The position numbers and the translations under genes are program-made. The notes under the pieces are model-generated. The model was not told the origin of the DNA. It saw only the letters and a list, made by a program, of their open reading frames with translations, and did no database searches. A DNA stretch of 7,584 nucleotides from contig JAFAZL010000937.1 in the NCBI GenBank assembly GCA_019239815.1, positions 1 through 7,584 of the forward strand, in the 5' to 3' direction. Source of the DNA: Acidobacteriota bacterium. GTDB taxonomy: Bacteria > Acidobacteriota > Terriglobia > Acidoferrales > UBA7541. Below, piece by piece: positions 5,300 to 7,584 of this stretch (within the stretch, counting starts at the first letter, position 1; the number at the start of each line of letters is the position of its first letter).

Positions 5300-7584
5300 T
5301 CAGTGGGTTTCCCAGTCGAGCGCGTAGATTTCCTGGATGCTGGCATCGCGCACGACCAGCGGTGTTCCATCGGGAGCGAGGCCGCTCCAAATTCCGAACG
5401 GTCCGCCGGCTGGTTGGAATCCATCGAGGCTGAAGAGCCGTTCTGGTTTCCCGCCGGATATCTGCACGCGAAAGAAACTCTCTTTGTTGTCGAGAATTCC
5501 GTCGAAATACAAGTAGCGCCCATCCCGGGACCAGTTCGGATAGGCCACGAAGATTCTCACAAGCTCGCTCCACTTTTGAGTGGCGAGATCAAAAAGCATC
5601 AGCTTGAGGGAATCGAGCGAAATTGCCGCGATGTAGCGGCCGTTCGGCGACCAGCGAGGAGAATACAGCCCGTCGGAGCCCGGCAGCTTCGTCGCAGTTC
5701 GCGTCTTTAGATCGAGCGTATAGATCGACGATCCTTGATTGTTGAGAGAATTTTCGCCGAAGGCCAACGACTTTCCGTCGGGCGACCAACTCGGATCGGC
5801 GAGATTGGTGTCGTTGTGATAGAGCAATTCGGGAGAACCGCCCTCGGGGGAGATCAAATAGAGTTGAAAATGCTCTCCCGGCGGATGACCAAAGAAGGCG
5901 ATTTGCTTTCCGTCGGGTGACCAGCGCGGCAGGAACGCGACCATCGGCGGAAAAACGAGCTGAAGTTTCTGACTGCCGTCCACTTTGCTGCGTCGCAGCG
6001 TGCCGTCGGTTGCGTCGTTATAGGCCATCCACTGGCCGTCTTGAGAAAAGTCCAGGCCCATCGCCGAGATTCCACCCAAGTAAGGTACGAATCGCTCGGA
6101 TCGCGGATCGTAGCGAACTAATTCTCCGCGTGGCTGCCAACCCTGAACGAAAAGCCGCTTGCCGTCGATGCTGGGAATCGGAGTTCCCACATTCATCGGC
6201 CCGGTGGTCAACTGCGTCGGAGCCGGTGTGGACGACAGGAAATTGCCACGCTCGCGTATCGCCCAGAGATTTTCCGTTCCGCCGCCCGAGGCTTGAAACA
6301 CAAAATACTTCCCGTCAGGCGTCCAGCTTCCGCAACATTCATTCGGTGTATCGCCCCAACCCGGCAGCAGGGCGTGCAGGCTGCTGCCGTCGGCCGAAGC
6401 CTGCCAGATGGAGCGCAGATTGGTTCGAGGATCGTTAACCGTGAAGCGCAGAACTGATCCATCAGGCGACCACCGCAGGTAGCTCGGTGTCCCCGCTGGG
6501 GTCACCAAGCGATGCTCTTCGCCGCCGTCTTTGTTCGCGAGGAATATGTCGTTGCCCTTGCAGTACGCGATTTTTGCGCCGTCGGGCGACCAGGCTCCGC
6601 AATGGCCGTTCAAATTTCCCAAACGTCGAGGCGTACCACCGAGCACCGGCACTGCCCAAAGAGGACCGTCCAGCGCTGATCCCAACGCAGTGTTCATCAG
6701 GAGCATCGAGAGGTCCGGCGAAATATGAAAGACGTTCGCGAAGCCGGTGTCCTCTAAGTTGGTTTTCATCGGGTAGGTCTCGCCGCCAGCGACTGAGATC
6801 TGCGATAGCTTGGATAGACCTTCGATGAAATACAGGCGCGCGCCATCGGTGACGATGCCGGACTTCGGCGGGCTCGTGTTGGTGAGCTGAACGGTTCGCA
6901 ATATTCGAGGCGGTGGGACCGACCGTGTGGCCAAGTAACCGATCACGGCCGCAATAATCAGCGCCGACGACGCGATTCCGCCCAAGATCAGGTGTCTACG
7001 GGACACGTTCGGTCCGCGGCTTCTTTCCCCCGCGTAGGGATGAGAGCTGACCGCGGCTGAGCGGCCGGAGTCCGTGTCGCGCTTCAGTCTTTTCAAATCG
7101 GCGCGCAGTTCGGCGGCAGTCTGATAACGGAGCGCCGCCTCTTTTTCCAGCGCCTTCTCTAAAATATTTTCCAGCGCCGACGGCAATCGGGGATTGACCT
7201 TGGTGGCAGGCCTTGGCGTCGCGTTCAGGATTCCATCGAAGATGAGCGCCGGCACCGGCCCCGCAAACGGCGGAACGCCGGTGGCCATCTCGTAGATTAC
7301 GACGCCGAGCGAAAACAAATCCGTGCGCGCGTCCAGTGCTTCACCACGCGCTTGTTCCGGAGACATGTAAGCGACCGTGCCCATCGACGTGCCGGGGCTC
7401 GTTTGTGCTTCTTCCAGGAAATGCACCTGCGTTGGAATCGACGATTCACTCGCGCCGTCCGGCGCACGCTCCCGGTAGGCTGCGAGTTTTGCTAAACCGA
7501 AATCCAGAATCTTCGCCGGTCCTCGATCGACCAGGAAAATATTCGCGGGCTTGATGTCGCGGTGCACGATGCCTTTGGCGTGGG
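5300..7584 (-). CDS. Membrane-anchored Ser/Thr protein kinase with PD40 beta-propeller (N-terminal part outside the window)
   Basis: The frame is open through the right edge, so the start, glycine loop and ATP-anchoring lysine lie outside. The first visible residues, HAKGIVHRDIKPANIF, hold the catalytic loop (His of HRD at 7564-7562). ILDFGLAKL, then a long activation segment rich in Ser/Thr, and MGTVAYMSPEQARG follow, so the visible catalytic residues are intact. The kinase domain ends near LRADLKRLKRD. A membrane helix (LILGGIASSALIIAAVIGYL) is encoded at about 6934-6993, preceded by SRRH. The rest, about 530 residues, is a beta-propeller made of PD40/TolB-like repeats with W-S-P-D-G-type motifs. 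The topology implied is cytoplasmic kinase and extracytoplasmic propeller, which probably binds a ligand or protein. All four visible cysteines lie in neighbouring blades. The protein ends YALDWETH and stops at TGA 5302-5300. GTG at 7567 is an internal Val codon, not the start. Confidence 0.95.
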   Translation of the reverse strand, partial: HAKGIVHRDIKPANIFLVDRGPAKILDFGLAKLAAYRERAPDGASESSIPTQVHFLEEAQTSPGTSMGTVAYMSPEQARGEALDARTDLFSLGVVIYEMATGVPPFAGPVPALIFDGILNATPRPATKVNPRLPSALENILEKALEKEAALRYQTAAELRADLKRLKRDTDSGRSAAVSSHPYAGERSRGPNVSRRHLILGGIASSALIIAAVIGYLATRSVPPPRILRTVQLTNTSPPKSGIVTDGARLYFIEGLSKLSQISVAGGETYPMKTNLEDTGFANVFHISPDLSMLLMNTALGSALDGPLWAVPVLGGTPRRLGNLNGHCGAWSPDGAKIAYCKGNDIFLANKDGGEEHRLVTPAGTPSYLRWSPDGSVLRFTVNDPRTNLRSIWQASADGSSLHALLPGWGDTPNECCGSWTPDGKYFVFQASGGGTENLWAIRERGNFLSSTPAPTQLTTGPMNVGTPIPSIDGKRLFVQGWQPRGELVRYDPRSERFVPYLGGISAMGLDFSQDGQWMAYNDATDGTLRRSKVDGSQKLQLVFPPMVAFLPRWSPDGKQIAFFGHPPGEHFQLYLISPEGGSPELLYHNDTNLADPSWSPDGKSLAFGENSLNNQGSSIYTLDLKTRTATKLPGSDGLYSPRWSPNGRYIAAISLDSLKLMLFDLATQKWSELVRIFVAYPNWSRDGRYLYFDGILDNKESFFRVQISGGKPERLFSLDGFQPAGGPFGIWSGLAPDGTPLVVRDASIQEIYALDWETH
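5519..6592 (-). repeat. PD40 propeller repeats visible at DNA level
   Basis: The W-S-P-D-G motif of each propeller blade leaves a recurring 14-base sequence on the plus strand, CCGTCGGGCGACCA and close variants. Copies are at 5520-5533 (WSRDG), 5640-5653 (WSPNG), 5775-5788, 5910-5923, 6459-6472 and 6579-6592 (all WSPDG), and 6312-6325 (WTPDG). Less exact blades (SIDG near 6160, FSQDG near 6040, APDG near 5365) lie between or after them. The copies at 5775 and 6579 are identical. These are coding repeats from blade duplication, not a mobile or CRISPR-type array. Confidence 0.85.

Noticed and set aside
5519..6592. Regularly recurring 14-base motif resembling a repeat array
   Set aside because: The copies sit in frame inside the propeller gene and encode the W-S-P-D-G blade motif, at blade-like irregular spacing, so this is not CRISPR or a mobile repeat.

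Overview
The window most resembles chromosomal DNA of an Acidobacteriota bacterium (Terriglobia / Koribacter-Solibacter type). The basis is the presence of two large membrane-anchored Ser/Thr protein kinases of the kind that is expanded in that phylum: one with a TolB-N-like/TPR tail and one with a PD40/WD40-like propeller tail. The DNA is moderately GC-rich with SD-type ribosome binding sites. The taxonomic call is recalled family knowledge plus inference; no search was run.

Layout. At the left edge, positions 1-274 (minus) hold the 5' part of an unidentified small conserved-looking gene. It is preceded and overlapped by a possible 89-codon minus-strand ORF (240-509). After a stretch with no convincing gene comes a short, very basic, GTG-started protein (808-1026, plus). 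A complete tRNA-Gly(GCC) with encoded CCA follows (1142-1215), with a well-spaced sigma70-like promoter in front. Convergent to it, on the minus strand, is a SnoaL/NTF2-like protein (1305-1751) whose start is fixed by an AGGAGA ribosome binding site.

The right two thirds are two tail-to-tail kinase genes separated by only 45 bases. The left one (2384-5254, plus, complete, 956 aa) has an N-terminal Hanks-type kinase domain, one membrane segment, a TolB-N-like domain and TPR repeats. It is preceded 35 bases upstream by a small CxxC-containing ORF (2133-2348). The right one (5300 to beyond 7584, minus) starts outside the window. It shows the catalytic loop onward, an activation segment, one membrane segment and a long PD40 beta-propeller.

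How they may work together. Both kinases would place the catalytic domain in the cytoplasm and a protein-interaction or ligand-sensing module across the membrane, so the locus looks like a signalling cluster with two different sensor modules. The remaining genes look like unrelated housekeeping or accessory genes. I see no CRISPR array, insertion sequence, integrase or phage gene, and no clearly new multi-gene system.
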